Below are positions 1-6,862 of a stretch of 10,500 nt of DNA, one piece after another. This DNA is from Stramonita haemastoma (taxonomy: Eukaryota > Mollusca > Gastropoda > Neogastropoda > Muricidae): positions 24,758,642-24,769,141 of the forward strand of contig CM060342.1 of NCBI GenBank assembly GCA_030674155.1, written 5' to 3'. Below the pieces are notes generated by a model, which ran no database searches, was not told the DNA's origin, and saw only the letters and a program-made list of their open reading frames with translations. The stretch's first letter is position 1. Every line of letters begins with the position of its first letter. The position numbers were made by a program, and so were the translations under genes.

Positions 1-138
1 CTGATGGAGAAAGATTTTTTCTGATAATCTTTTTCATGGAATTTTTGAATTCAAGAAATACTATTGTCCAATTTTTAAAAAATCTGATCTAAGAAGACAT
101 TAGTCTTATTTTGGCCTTTTACATTTGTAAAAATCATT
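1..138. other. AT-rich left flank, no gene
   Basis: This AT-rich stretch has no recognisable gene. It contains a small inverted repeat (AAAGATT at 10-16 with AATCTTT at 26-32) that could be a decayed outlier of the array to its right, but none of the diagnostic array blocks are present before about 139. Confidence 0.5.
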
Positions 139-254
139 TGTAATATGGTGTGGAAAGTGTGTGGGGAGAGGGGGTCTTTTTAAAAAATTATAATTATATC
201 AAATGTGAAAGCAAAAAGGAATATGAGCCAGTGATTGCCATTAGTATTGCGTGA

Positions 255-342
255 CATGAGTTAAGATGATGTTGGTGGCAAATCTATGTTTTGATTTTCT
301 GCTAGAAGATAGATGTAGATTTTACACCAACACATCTTCATG
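255..342. repeat. Hairpin core A1 (88 nt, long form)
   Basis: The nested pairings are CATG 255-258 with 339-342, AAGATG 263-268 with CATCTT 333-338, GTTGGTG 271-277 with CACCAAC 325-331, AAATCTA 280-286 with TAGATTT 316-322, and ATTTTC 294-299 with GAAGAT 305-310 (one G-U pair), closed by a 5-nt loop TGCTA. The third helix differs from most units at a paired position on both arms (G-C to A-T). Strand of any transcript is unknown. Confidence 0.75.
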
Positions 343-558
343 CTATATGTCTTGTGGTGTGTAAAGTGTGCCTGTCAGATTTTTGGTTTTTGTTTTAATG
401 GTATCAAATGTATGGTGACTAGAAACATGTAATGGTCTATAATGGTGTGGAAAGTGTGTGGGGAGAAGGGGTCTTTTGTCTTATCAAACAAAACGTGAAA
501 TGAATAGTAAAGCTGGGCTTCTGATATTGCTATTTTTTAATAGAAAAATGACGAGTTG

Positions 559-624
559 ATGTTGGTGGCAAGTTTGTGTATCGATCTTCCGCTGGAAGAT
601 TGATGGCAAATTTTACACCAACAT
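559..624. repeat. Hairpin core B1 (66 nt)
   Basis: ATGTTGGTG 559-567 pairs perfectly with CACCAACAT 616-624, AAGTTTG 570-576 pairs with CAAATTT 607-613 (one G-U), and ATCTTC pairs with GAAGAT ending at 600. The middle helix carries a double change relative to AAATCTG/CAGATTT in other units, keeping the pairing. Confidence 0.75.
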
Positions 625-903
625 ATTTTACCCCCCAAAAATGAAGGTGAAAGACTAATGATATATGATTTAAAGTATAGAAGGGGATAAAACGTGCCCG
701 CTTATTTCTTTTTTAAATTTTTTTTTATATTATTATTGAAAGGTAAATTGACAAGGAAAATGAAACATGTTGTATAATGATGTAGAAAGAGTGCCTATGG
801 GTGTATTCTTTTCTTTAAAAAAAATCAAATGGCTTCCCATACAAAAACCAAAAGAAAGTGGGCGCTGGGATTGGCATTGATATTCCCTGGCATAAGCTTA
901 GAG

Positions 904-978
904 GATGCTGGTTGCAAGCAGGTGTATTGATTGATCTTCTGCTGGAAGATAGATGTGGATTTTACACCAACATATGTT
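904..978. repeat. Hairpin core A2 (decayed)
   Basis: The inner stem ATCTTC 934-939 with GAAGAT 945-950 is intact. The outer stem ATGCTGGT against ACCAACAT has one mismatch. The middle helix is lost, with AAGCAGG facing TGGATTT, and there is a small insertion (TTGATTGATC). A type A right flank follows: TTCATGC, then CTTGTGGTGTGTAAAGTGTG. Confidence 0.6.
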
Positions 979-1208
979 CATGCTGTGTCTTGTGGTGTGT
1001 AAAGTGTGCCTGCTAGCTTTTTTATATATATTTTTTAATCGTATCAAATGTAGTGACTAGAAAAAATGAAATGGTCTGTATAATGGTGTAGACAGTGTAT
1101 GGGGAGAAGGGGTCTTTTGTCTTCACAAATCAATTGTGAAATGAAAAGCAAAGCTGGTCGATCATGCATTGCTAGATCTATTTCTTGTTAGAAAAATGGC
1201 TTGAGTTG

Positions 1209-1274
1209 ATGTTGGTGGCAGATCTGTGTATTGATCTTCTGCTGGAAGATTGATGGCAGATTTTACACCAACAT
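1209..1274. repeat. Hairpin core B2 (66 nt)
   Basis: ATGTTGGTG 1209-1217 pairs perfectly with CACCAACAT 1266-1274. The middle helix AGATCTG/CAGATTT has one G-U pair. The inner stem ATCTTC/GAAGAT has loop TGCTG. This is close to the apparent B consensus. Confidence 0.75.
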
Positions 1275-1535
1275 ATTTTGCCCCCAAAAAAATGTTTGTG
1301 AAAAATTAATGGTATATGAGTTTAAGCATAGTGGTGGATAAAACGTGCTAGTTTTGTTTTTTAATAATGAGATGAAATGTAAATTGACAAGAAAAATGAA
1401 GTATGCTGTATAAAGGCGTAGAAAGTGTGCCAGGAGTTTTTTTGTTTTTTTTCCTAAATCAAATCCTTCAAAGCTAAAACCAAAAAGTCGGTGCTGTGTT
1501 TGCCATTAATATTGCTATGCCTGGGATGAGTTTAA

Positions 1536-1600
1536 ATGATGCTGGTGGCAAGCCTGTGTGTTGATCTTCTGCTAGAAGATAGATGCAGATCAATCTTCAT
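1536..1600. repeat. Hairpin core A3 with deleted right arm
   Basis: The left arm GATGCTGGTGGC and the inner stem ATCTTC 1564-1569 with GAAGAT 1575-1580 are present. The segment TTTTACACCAACAC that should follow GCAGA is missing; the sequence goes straight to a CAATCTTCATGC-like right flank. The outer stem therefore cannot form. Confidence 0.65.
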
Positions 1601-1766
1601 GCTATATGTCTTGTGGTGTGTAGAATGTGCCTGACAGTTAAATATTTTTTAATCATACAAAAATTAATCATACACAGATTAGAAAAAATGCAGTGGTGTG
1701 TATACTGGTGTGGGGAAAAGCTGGTCATGTGATGCTATTTCATTTTTAGAAAAAAATGACGATTTG

Positions 1767-1832
1767 ATTTTGGTGGCAAATTTGTGTATTAATCTTCTGC
1801 TGGAAGATTGATGGCAGATTTTACACCAACAT
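1767..1832. repeat. Hairpin core B3 (66 nt)
   Basis: ATTTTGGTG 1767-1775 faces CACCAACAT 1824-1832 with one mismatch. AAATTTG 1778-1784 pairs with CAGATTT 1815-1821 through one G-U. The inner stem is lengthened to AATCTTC 1791-1797 with GAAGATT 1803-1809. Confidence 0.7.
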
Positions 1833-2136
1833 AATTTACAAAAAATGTATGTGAAAAACTAACAGTATAGTTATTTTAAGTGTAGGAGTGAATAAAGTGT
1901 GCACATTTTTTTTTGTTCTTGAATAACGAGATGAAAAAAATCAACAAGAAAAATGTATATATAATGGTGTAGAAAGTGTTTCTGGAGAGTTTTTTTTAAA
2001 TTTTATATATTTTTTTAAATGACATTAAATATAGTGAAGAGTGGGTGGAAGAGTTGTTTTATTTTTAAATCACTGTGTGAAAACAAAAAGATAACTGGTG
2101 CTGTGATTGCTATCATTATTGTGTGGAATTATTTTA

Positions 2137-2214
2137 GATGATGCTGTGGCAAATCTGTGCATTGATCGCCTGCTGGAAGATAGATGCAGATTTGACACCA
2201 ACACATCTTCATGC
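2137..2214. repeat. Hairpin core A4
   Basis: AAATCTG 2151-2157 pairs with CAGATTT 2187-2193 and is extended by CAT 2160-2162 with ATG 2184-2186 across a 2-nt bulge. The inner stem is damaged (ATCGCC facing GAAGAT), and one G is missing from the left outer arm (GCTGTGGC). The type A right flank ACATCTTCATGC is present. Confidence 0.65.
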
Positions 2215-2420
2215 TTATGTCTTGTGGTGTGTAAAGTGTGCTTGAGAGTTTATTGTTACTTTAAAAAAAAAATCATATAAATGTAGATTGACTAGAAAAA
2301 GGCAATGGTGTGGAAAGTGTGTGGGGAGAAGGGGTCTTTTTTCTTTTCACATAATTTGTGAAAGGAATAGCAAAGCTGCCATGTGATTGCTATTTTCATT
2401 GAGAAAAATGTTTTGAGTTG

Positions 2421-2486
2421 ATGTTGATAGCAAGTCTGTGTATTGATCTTCTGCTGGAAGATTGATGGCAGATTTTACACCAACAT
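2421..2486. repeat. Hairpin core B4 (66 nt)
   Basis: ATGTTG of the left arm pairs with CAACAT of the right (2478-2486), but the next three bases (ATA instead of GTG) weaken the outer helix. AAGTCTG 2432-2438 pairs with CAGATTT 2469-2475 with one G-U. The inner stem ATCTTC/GAAGAT is intact. Confidence 0.7.
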
Positions 2487-2564
2487 ATTTTTACCAAAAA
2501 ATGTAGATGAAAAAACTAATGGTGTATCATTTAAAGTACAGCAGTGGATAAAATGTCTGGTGTG

Positions 2565-2566
<2 letters not shown>

Positions 2567-2641
<75 letters not shown>
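2567..2641. repeat. (TG)n microsatellite, about 37 repeats
   Basis: Uninterrupted TG dinucleotides interrupt the tandem array where a half-unit would have the AAACGTGCC-like block and T-rich run. The seed was probably the GTGTGCATGTG sequence at its left edge. Confidence 0.98.
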
Positions 2642-2643
<2 letters not shown>

Positions 2644-3030
2644 ATTTTTAAATGAGACCAAATGCAAGTTGCCGAGAAAAAATGTAGCATACAACGGAGA
2701 AATGTAGCATAAAGAAATGTGTGCGAAATATTAATGCTATAAACGTGCCCCTGTGATTTCTTTTTGTAAATTTTATATTTCTAAAAAAAGAAGAAAAAAA
2801 CCCAAATGTAAGCTGACAAGCAAAATGTTATCATTTGTACAATTGTGTGGGAAGTGTGTGGGGAGATGGGGTCTTTTTCAAATCGCATCAAATGATCTGG
2901 GTTTTGTTTTTATTATAAAGAATGTATATTGGAGTAGAATTGCGTATTGTGTAGAAAAAAGTTTACTCGATTATATGAATATTTTATGCATTTTTAAATG
3001 TCATCAAATTCTACTGTGGTAAGAAAAGTC
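2642..3030. repeat. Degenerate right end of the A/B array
   Basis: Array blocks persist without a recognisable hairpin: ATAAACGTGCCC near 2740, an AAATGTAAGCTGACAAGCAAAATG-like block split around 2800-2826, GTGTGGGAAGTGTGTGGGGA at about 2845-2865 followed by GGGGTC, and TTTTTAAATGTCATCAAAT near 2992-3009 resembling 2015-2032. The order is kept but cores are missing, so this is a decayed or rearranged array margin. The only open frame here (2753-3022) starts inside repeat sequence and is not a gene. Confidence 0.65.
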
Positions 3031-3150
3031 TTGATTTGTCAGTTTGTGTTTTGGCAAGTTGGGTCAGAATGCTTGCATGTTGGGGGGAGGGGGGGTGCAT
3101 GTGCATGCATGTTTTTAATCTTTGTATGTAAATGACTTCCGTGGCAGTAA
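3031..3150. other. Short unassigned spacer
   Basis: This is low-complexity GT-leaning sequence with a G-rich patch around 3080-3096. I see no gene, RNA or known repeat in it. Confidence 0.5.
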
Positions 3151-3153
3151 ATC

Positions 3154-3163
3154 GTGTGTGTGT

Positions 3164-3241
<78 letters not shown>

Positions 3242-3274
3242 CGCGCGCGAGTGCGTGCGTGCGTGCGTGCGAGT
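3154..3274. repeat. (GT)n-(GC)n-(GTGC)n compound microsatellite
   Basis: About 40 GT units run to 3233, then alternating GC to 3249, then GTGC repeats to about 3270. Alternating purine-pyrimidine DNA of this kind is known to favour Z-DNA. The open frames across it are products of the repeat. Confidence 0.98.
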
Positions 3275-3284
3275 GTGATATTTT

Positions 3285-3625
3285 ATCTTTTTATTTTGAT
3301 TTACTCTTTTATTTCGAGGATAATGGAATGAGCACTTATGTGCTTTTTTTTTTTACATCCAGTCTCCGTGTGTATGCAGTATTGTAAATTTTGTCATCCG
3401 TTCCCATCAGCACACAACAGCCTACTCTTCCGAAAAGCAGAATAGGCTTAAACGTGTGCGCAAGATGTTCTGCATGCATTTGCACACGAGCCCTCGGTTT
3501 ATAGTCTTATCCGAAGGACTTTTGGGGGGAATAGATTCACACTAATGTTAACTCCAGAGGAAACATCCTCTTGAACGAGATTCGAACCGGGGTCAACAGA
3601 CCACGAGCGCATAATCTCGAAAGAC
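3285..3625 (-). mobile_element. SINE family A, copy 1 (head truncated)
   Basis: This copy aligns along nearly its whole length with the copy at 4329-4685, including CATCCAGTCTCCGTGTGTAT, AACGTGTGCGCAAGATGTTC and the segment TCCGAAGGACTTTTGGGG. On the minus strand it reads as a tRNA-derived SINE. A B-box-like GGTTCGAATC is seen as its complement near 3580-3588, but the A box is not recognisable and similarity fades by about 3600-3625, so the head is truncated or diverged. The 3' end has an AGCAC/GTGCT stem-loop (3331-3344). A TTTTGATT-type tail remnant sits at about 3290. Target-site duplications are obscured by flanking microsatellites. Confidence 0.8.
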
Positions 3626-3690
3626 ACAAGATAGCTATATATATTAGTGTAAACATTCCAAGATAACTTCATATAAAAATATCACCCACG

Positions 3691-3704
3691 CACGTGCGCG
3701 CGCG

Positions 3705-3755
<51 letters not shown>

Positions 3756-3814
3756 GCGCGCGCGCGTGCACATACACACGTATGTAAACACACACACACG
3801 CACGCGCGCGCGCG

Positions 3815-3888
<74 letters not shown>
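3691..3888. repeat. (CG)n/(CA)n compound microsatellite
   Basis: CG runs at about 3696-3713, 3753-3766 and 3803-3822 alternate with CA runs, the longest at 3823-3888. The whole block is alternating purine-pyrimidine. It is the reverse-complement type of the GT-GC block at 3154-3270, so the two can face each other across SINE-A copy 1. Confidence 0.98.
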
Positions 3889-3889
<1 letters not shown>

Positions 3890-4006
3890 CCAGTGTAAGA
3901 ATACGATGTTATAAAGACCATTCACTAGAAAAGACTCATAAACTTATTATTTACGTATACACGCATGAACGTACGCACTCACACACGCACGCACGCACGC
4001 ACGCAC
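3889..4006. repeat. Spacer ending in (CACG)n
   Basis: About 80 bases of unassigned sequence are followed by a CACG/GCAC tetranucleotide run at about 3976-4006 that abuts the head of the next SINE. Confidence 0.75.
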
Positions 4007-4290
4007 GGGACGGGATAGCTCAGTGGTCAGAACTCTCACTTTCCTCAAGGTTAAGCAGCATCGAGCGTGGTTACCAATTGGATGGGTAACCGTTTGCGTG
4101 CCTTGGCTTCATCACAGTCCCCCAGTTCACCCAGCTGTAAATGGGTACCTGCCCTCTTTAGGGTTACGGAAGGTAAAGCAGCGAGGGAGAAGAGATGGGC
4201 GTCGCCCTCAATATGCTGGCCCCAAGAGAAGCTGAGGTCTCTGATGCCTCGCTCCACCACGACCACATAGGTTATGGGACACCTTTACAT
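4007..4290 (+). mobile_element. SINE family B, copy 1 (tRNA/5S-like head)
   Basis: This short retroposon of about 285 bp begins GACGGGATAGCTCAGTGG, with a tRNA-type A box TAGCTCAGTGG at 4016-4026. Instead of a tRNA B box it continues at 4047-4092 into a stretch resembling the 5S rRNA internal control region, with GGTTAAGCAGCATCGAGC and then TTGGATGGGTAACCG. The body is shared by all four copies in the window, including CCAGTTCACCCAGCTGTAAA, CTGCCCTCTTTAGGG and AGAAGCTGAGGTCTCTGA. It ends near GGTTATGGGACACCTTTAC and runs into ATAC/CA repeats. It has no protein-coding capacity, so mobilisation would depend on a LINE in trans. The open frames on both strands are not genes. Confidence 0.85.
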
Positions 4291-4326
4291 ACATACACAC
4301 ACACGCGCGCGCGCGAGAGAGAGAGA
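4287..4326. repeat. (CATA)(CA)(CG)(GA) compound microsatellite
   Basis: Short successive runs of ACAT, CA, CG and GA lie between SINE-B copy 1 and the tail of SINE-A copy 2. Confidence 0.9.
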
Positions 4327-4621
4327 TTTAATTTGATTTGATTTGATTTGATTTATTCTTTTATATCCAGGATAATGGAGTAAGCACTCTTGTGCTTTTT
4401 TACATCCAGTCCCCGTGTGTATGCAGTTTTGTAAATGTCATCTGTTCCCACCGGCACACGATGGCCTACTCTTACGAAAAGCGGAACAGGATTGAACGTG
4501 TGCGCAAGATGTTCTGCGTGCGTTCGCACACGGGGCCTCGGTTTAAAGTCTCATCCGAAGGACTTTTGGGGAGAAATGAGTCAGCACTGATGTTAACTCC
4601 AGGAGAAAAATCTCCTCGACC

Positions 4622-4632
4622 GGAATCGAACC
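4622..4632 (-). promoter_or_regulatory. SINE-A pol III B box
   Basis: The complement reads GGTTCGATTCC, a perfect match to the tRNA B-box consensus GGTTCGANNCC. It lies about 32 bases downstream of the A box, normal tRNA spacing. Confidence 0.9.
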
Positions 4633-4663
4633 GGGTCGTCAAATTGCCAGCGCAATGTTCTGA

Positions 4664-4674
4664 CCACTAGGCTA
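4664..4674 (-). promoter_or_regulatory. SINE-A pol III A box
   Basis: The complement reads TAGCCTAGTGG, which fits the tRNA A-box consensus TRGYNNARNGG at every constrained position. Confidence 0.85.
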
Positions 4675-4688
4675 TCCGTTCCCCGTTC

Positions 4689-4689
<1 letters not shown>

Positions 4690-4732
<43 letters not shown>
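4690..4732. repeat. 43-base C homopolymer
   Basis: There is an uninterrupted run of C next to the SINE-A head. The minus strand is a G43 tract with strong quadruplex potential. Its exact length is doubtful because long homopolymers are hard to sequence. Confidence 0.9.
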
Positions 4733-4735
<3 letters not shown>

Positions 4736-4747
4736 AGTCCCCGGCCC

Positions 4748-4772
4748 AGAGAGAGAGAGAGAGAGAGAGAGA

Positions 4773-4848
<76 letters not shown>

Positions 4849-4888
4849 CAGACAGACAAACAGATAGACAGACAGACAGACAGACAGA
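4748..4888. repeat. (AG)n-(CA)n-(GACA)n compound microsatellite
   Basis: AG repeats to 4774 are followed by CA repeats to 4846 and then GACA repeats with a few substitutions to 4888. The long minus-strand frames read through it because it is low complexity. Confidence 0.97.
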
Positions 4889-5288
4889 GCGGATGAAAAT
4901 AGAGCGTATCAAAAATACCATCGGGTAAAAATACTCTCCCATCCACCCTGTGACACCAAGCAACACACTAGACACACCGACCAGTCGATTCAAATGTCAC
5001 CACACAATGACGTCAAAAAGCAATTTGACGCTCGAGTGACGCCATTGACCACCACGATATGACAGGCCGGTCATCCAAAGAGGTGACTCAGTTCAGAGTT
5101 CGTGTCCACTTTCTTTTTCTGGCCCAGGCCAAAAGCTGTGTCAGTTTGTCTATTGATTAATAATGTAAGCCAATTGCCAAGGCCTAGGTCTATATATCAA
5201 AATGTCATTACGCTTTGAGATGTTATTGTTGAAATTGTCTCCAGTACACGACACGCTCTTAGCATAACAGTCTACATTCTCCTTTTAG
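4889..5288. other. Low-repeat intergenic or intronic stretch
   Basis: This is the least repetitive segment of the window's centre. No open frame, tRNA or known repeat is visible. It contains TGACGTCA (5008-5015), TGACTCA (5084-5090) and a TATATAT run near 5190, but no downstream exon to support a promoter. Confidence 0.55.
5008..5015. promoter_or_regulatory. Perfect CRE-like palindrome TGACGTCA
   Basis: This is a full cAMP-response-element consensus for CREB/ATF bZIP proteins. Seventy bases further on there is a perfect AP-1 site TGACTCA (5084-5090). Short motifs occur by chance, and function is unproven. Confidence 0.3.
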
Positions 5289-5293
5289 TGAAA

Positions 5294-5586
5294 GGTAAAA
5301 GGTGTCCCATAACCTATGTGGTTGTAGGGGGGCGCGAGGTGTCAGAGACCTCAGCTTCTCTAGGAGCCAGCATATTGAGTGCGGTGCCCATCTCCTCTCC
5401 CTCTCTGCTTTACCTTCCCTGACCCCTAAAGAGGGCAGGTAGCCATTTACAGCTGGGTGAACTGAGGGAACTGTACTGAAGCCAAGGCGCGCAAACGGTC
5501 ACCCTTCCAACTAGTAACCACGCTCGGTGCTGCTTAGTATTGGCTGGGGAAAAGCGAGCGCTCTGACCACTGAGCTATCCCGTCCC
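5294..5586 (-). mobile_element. SINE family B, copy 2
   Basis: This is a full-length family B copy in inverse orientation. The complement of 5497-5539 is the 5S-like block (GGTTACTAGTTGGAAGGGTG with ACCG following), and the tRNA-like head ends near 5586. The tail is GGTTATGGGACACC then TTTTACC. CCTTTTA at 5281-5287 and 5591-5597 may be a short target-site duplication. The head faces the head of copy 3 beyond the LINE. Confidence 0.85.
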
Positions 5587-5636
5587 CTCCCCTTTTAAGA
5601 TGCCCCCAAATTAATGTTCTGAAGTTGGAGTATGGT

Positions 5637-5651
5637 TGTCAAGCTCTTGGG
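5637..5651. repeat. LINE target-site duplication, left copy
   Basis: TGTCAAGCTCTTGGG is identical to 6876-6890 and brackets the LINE fragment exactly. It marks the left insertion point, so the apparent N-terminal residues encoded here are host sequence. Confidence 0.92.
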
Positions 5652-6862
5652 AACAAGCGGGCTTTAGACCAAAACGCAGCACAATGGAACAAATTTTCAA
5701 CCTGAGAATTCTGATAGAGAAGCATCTCCAACACCAAAAAGACTTGTACCACACTTTTATAGACTTCAAAAAGGCCTTTGACAGGGTATGGCATGACGGC
5801 CTCTGGCAAGTACTCAGGCACTTCAACATTGACAACTGCCTAATTGAAGTCATCAAGGCTCTGTACGAGAATGCAAGAAGTGCAGTTTTCATGAACAATC
5901 ACGTGGGCGAGTTCTTCAAGACCACGGTTGGAGTCCGCCAGGGCTGCCTTCTCTCACCTGTACTCTTCAACCTCTTCCTCGAAAACATCATGACAGAGAC
6001 ACTGCAAAACCACCACACTTCCATCTCCATTGGTGGAAGACTCCTTTGCAACCTCAGATTTGCAGATGACATTGACCTCATGGGCAGCAGCAAACAAGAA
6101 CTGCAAATCCTCACAGACAGTCTAACAGATCGAGCGAGCGCATACGGCATGGAGGTCAGTACAGAGAAATCGAAGATCATGGTCAACAGCGCGAGTAATG
6201 ACAGCACGGAAATAAAGATGAATGGAGAAATATTGGAAGAGGTGAGCCAATTCAAATACTTAGGCTCCATCCTAACAAAAGATGGCACATCAAACAATGA
6301 GGTGAAAGCTCGCATTGCAACAGCAACATCTGCTCTAGTCAGACTCCAGAGGATCATCAGAAGCAACAACATCAGCTTCTGCACCAAATACCACCTCTAC
6401 AAATCCCTCGTGATATCTATCCTCCTATATGGCTGTGAATCATGGACTCTGACAGCAGAGTTAGAGAGAAGAATCCAAGCATTCGAGAACAAGTGCCACA
6501 GAAGACTCCTCAAAATATCATACAAAGAACACAAGACCAACAACTATGTGAAAGAGGAAATCAAAAAGCGTGTGGGCCCCCAAGAGCCTTTGCTCTCCAC
6601 CATAAAGAGGAGAAAGCTGATGTGGTTTGGTCACACCACAAGACACAACACCCTAGCAAAAATCATCCTGCAAGGAACAGTCGAGGGCAAGAGAAGAAGA
6701 GGCCGCCAAAAGAAATCATGGGTTGACAACATCAAAGACTGGACTGCCCAACCCCTGCAACCGCTCCTACTAGCCACACAGGATCGTGAAGCATGGAAAA
6801 AGATCTCCGTTGCGTCTTCTCTCATGTCCCCCCTACGTCCTTTGGGACATGGGACTGAGTGA
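5651..6862 (+). pseudogene. LINE reverse transcriptase, C-terminal part (dead on arrival)
   Basis: The remnant is about 400 codons of RT. It would copy element RNA at a nicked target site. Counting from a TTG at 5636, which is host sequence and not a start, the visible RT motifs are QAGFRP at 7-12, motif A FIDFKKAFD at 41-49 with catalytic Asp43, motif B GVRQGC at 99-104, motif C FADD at 142-145 with the catalytic Asp pair, motif D around EKSKIMV at 177-183, and motif E FKYLG at 206-210. The C-terminal extension has the CESWTL, CHRRLLKI, RRKLMWFGH and RRRGRQKKSW segments typical of this RT group; there is no clear Cys/His zinc knuckle. Truncation removes the fingers region and the endonuclease, and there is no start codon or promoter, so it should not be active. 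The stop TGA (6860-6862) lies inside the TGAG tail, leaving no 3' UTR. Confidence 0.93.

Larger units (their letters stand above)
139..2566. repeat. Alternating A/B dimeric tandem repeat array with hairpin cores
   Basis: Eight cores alternate A1, B1, A2, B2, A3, B3, A4, B4. Measured at the end of the shared GAAGAT, they fall at 310, 600, 950, 1250, 1580, 1808, 2181 and 2462, so half-units are about 230-370 bp and the dimer is about 560-650 bp. Each half-unit has the hairpin core, then an AAGTGTGCCTG-like or AAACGTGCC-like block, a T-rich run, a GACTAGAAAAAATG-like block, a GGTGTGGAAAGTGTG-like block, and an A-rich stretch ending near GTGATTGCTATTA. The A-to-B linkers carry GTGTGGGGAGAAGGGGTC, whereas the B-to-A linkers usually carry a GTGCCTGGGAG-like variant, so the dimer is the real unit of duplication. 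Copies differ by many substitutions and indels, so the array is old. No protein-coding frame persists across it. I do not recognise the family. It could be a satellite, the tandem interior of a non-autonomous transposon, or a cluster of structured RNAs. Confidence 0.85.
4329..4685 (-). mobile_element. SINE family A, copy 2 (full length)
   Basis: This is the most complete family A copy. Read on the minus strand, the head is GGGAACGGATAGCCTAGTGG, and the tRNA-like region carries both pol III boxes. The body spans the segment shared with copy 1. The 3' end has an AAGCAC-TCTT-GTGCTT stem-loop at 4382-4397 and finishes with a pentanucleotide CAAAT tail (ATTTG repeats on plus, 4329-4355). The tail and stem-loop suggest mobilisation by a LINE that recognises a structured 3' end, which is inference. 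The open frame over 4392-4670 is a by-product. Confidence 0.88.

Noticed and set aside
255..2486. Hammerhead ribozymes in the array, as in some animal satellites and retrozymes
   Set aside because: I looked for the CTGATGA and GAAA core with a three-helix junction; the cores are single hairpins without those conserved bases in the right arrangement.
139..2566. A CRISPR array
   Set aside because: Half-units are ~300 bp, diverged, and unlike short direct repeats with unique spacers; the sequence is eukaryotic.
2753..3022. 89-codon plus-strand frame
   Set aside because: It begins in decayed tandem-array sequence, has no recognisable domain, and its length is unremarkable for AT-rich random sequence.
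3644..4089. Cys-Val, Thr-His and Ala-Arg polymer frames over CA/GT/CG tracts, also at 2443-2690, 3122-3387, 4593-4993 and 9943-10337
   Set aside because: Translations of dinucleotide repeats with no independent coding signal.
4620..4684. A functional tRNA gene on the minus strand
   Set aside because: A and B boxes are perfect, but the sequence runs directly into the SINE-A body shared with another copy and lacks a closed acceptor stem and terminator; it is a SINE head.
5899..6387. 162-codon minus-strand frame inside the LINE
   Set aside because: Shadow of the reverse-transcriptase frame on the opposite strand; the plus strand carries all RT motifs.
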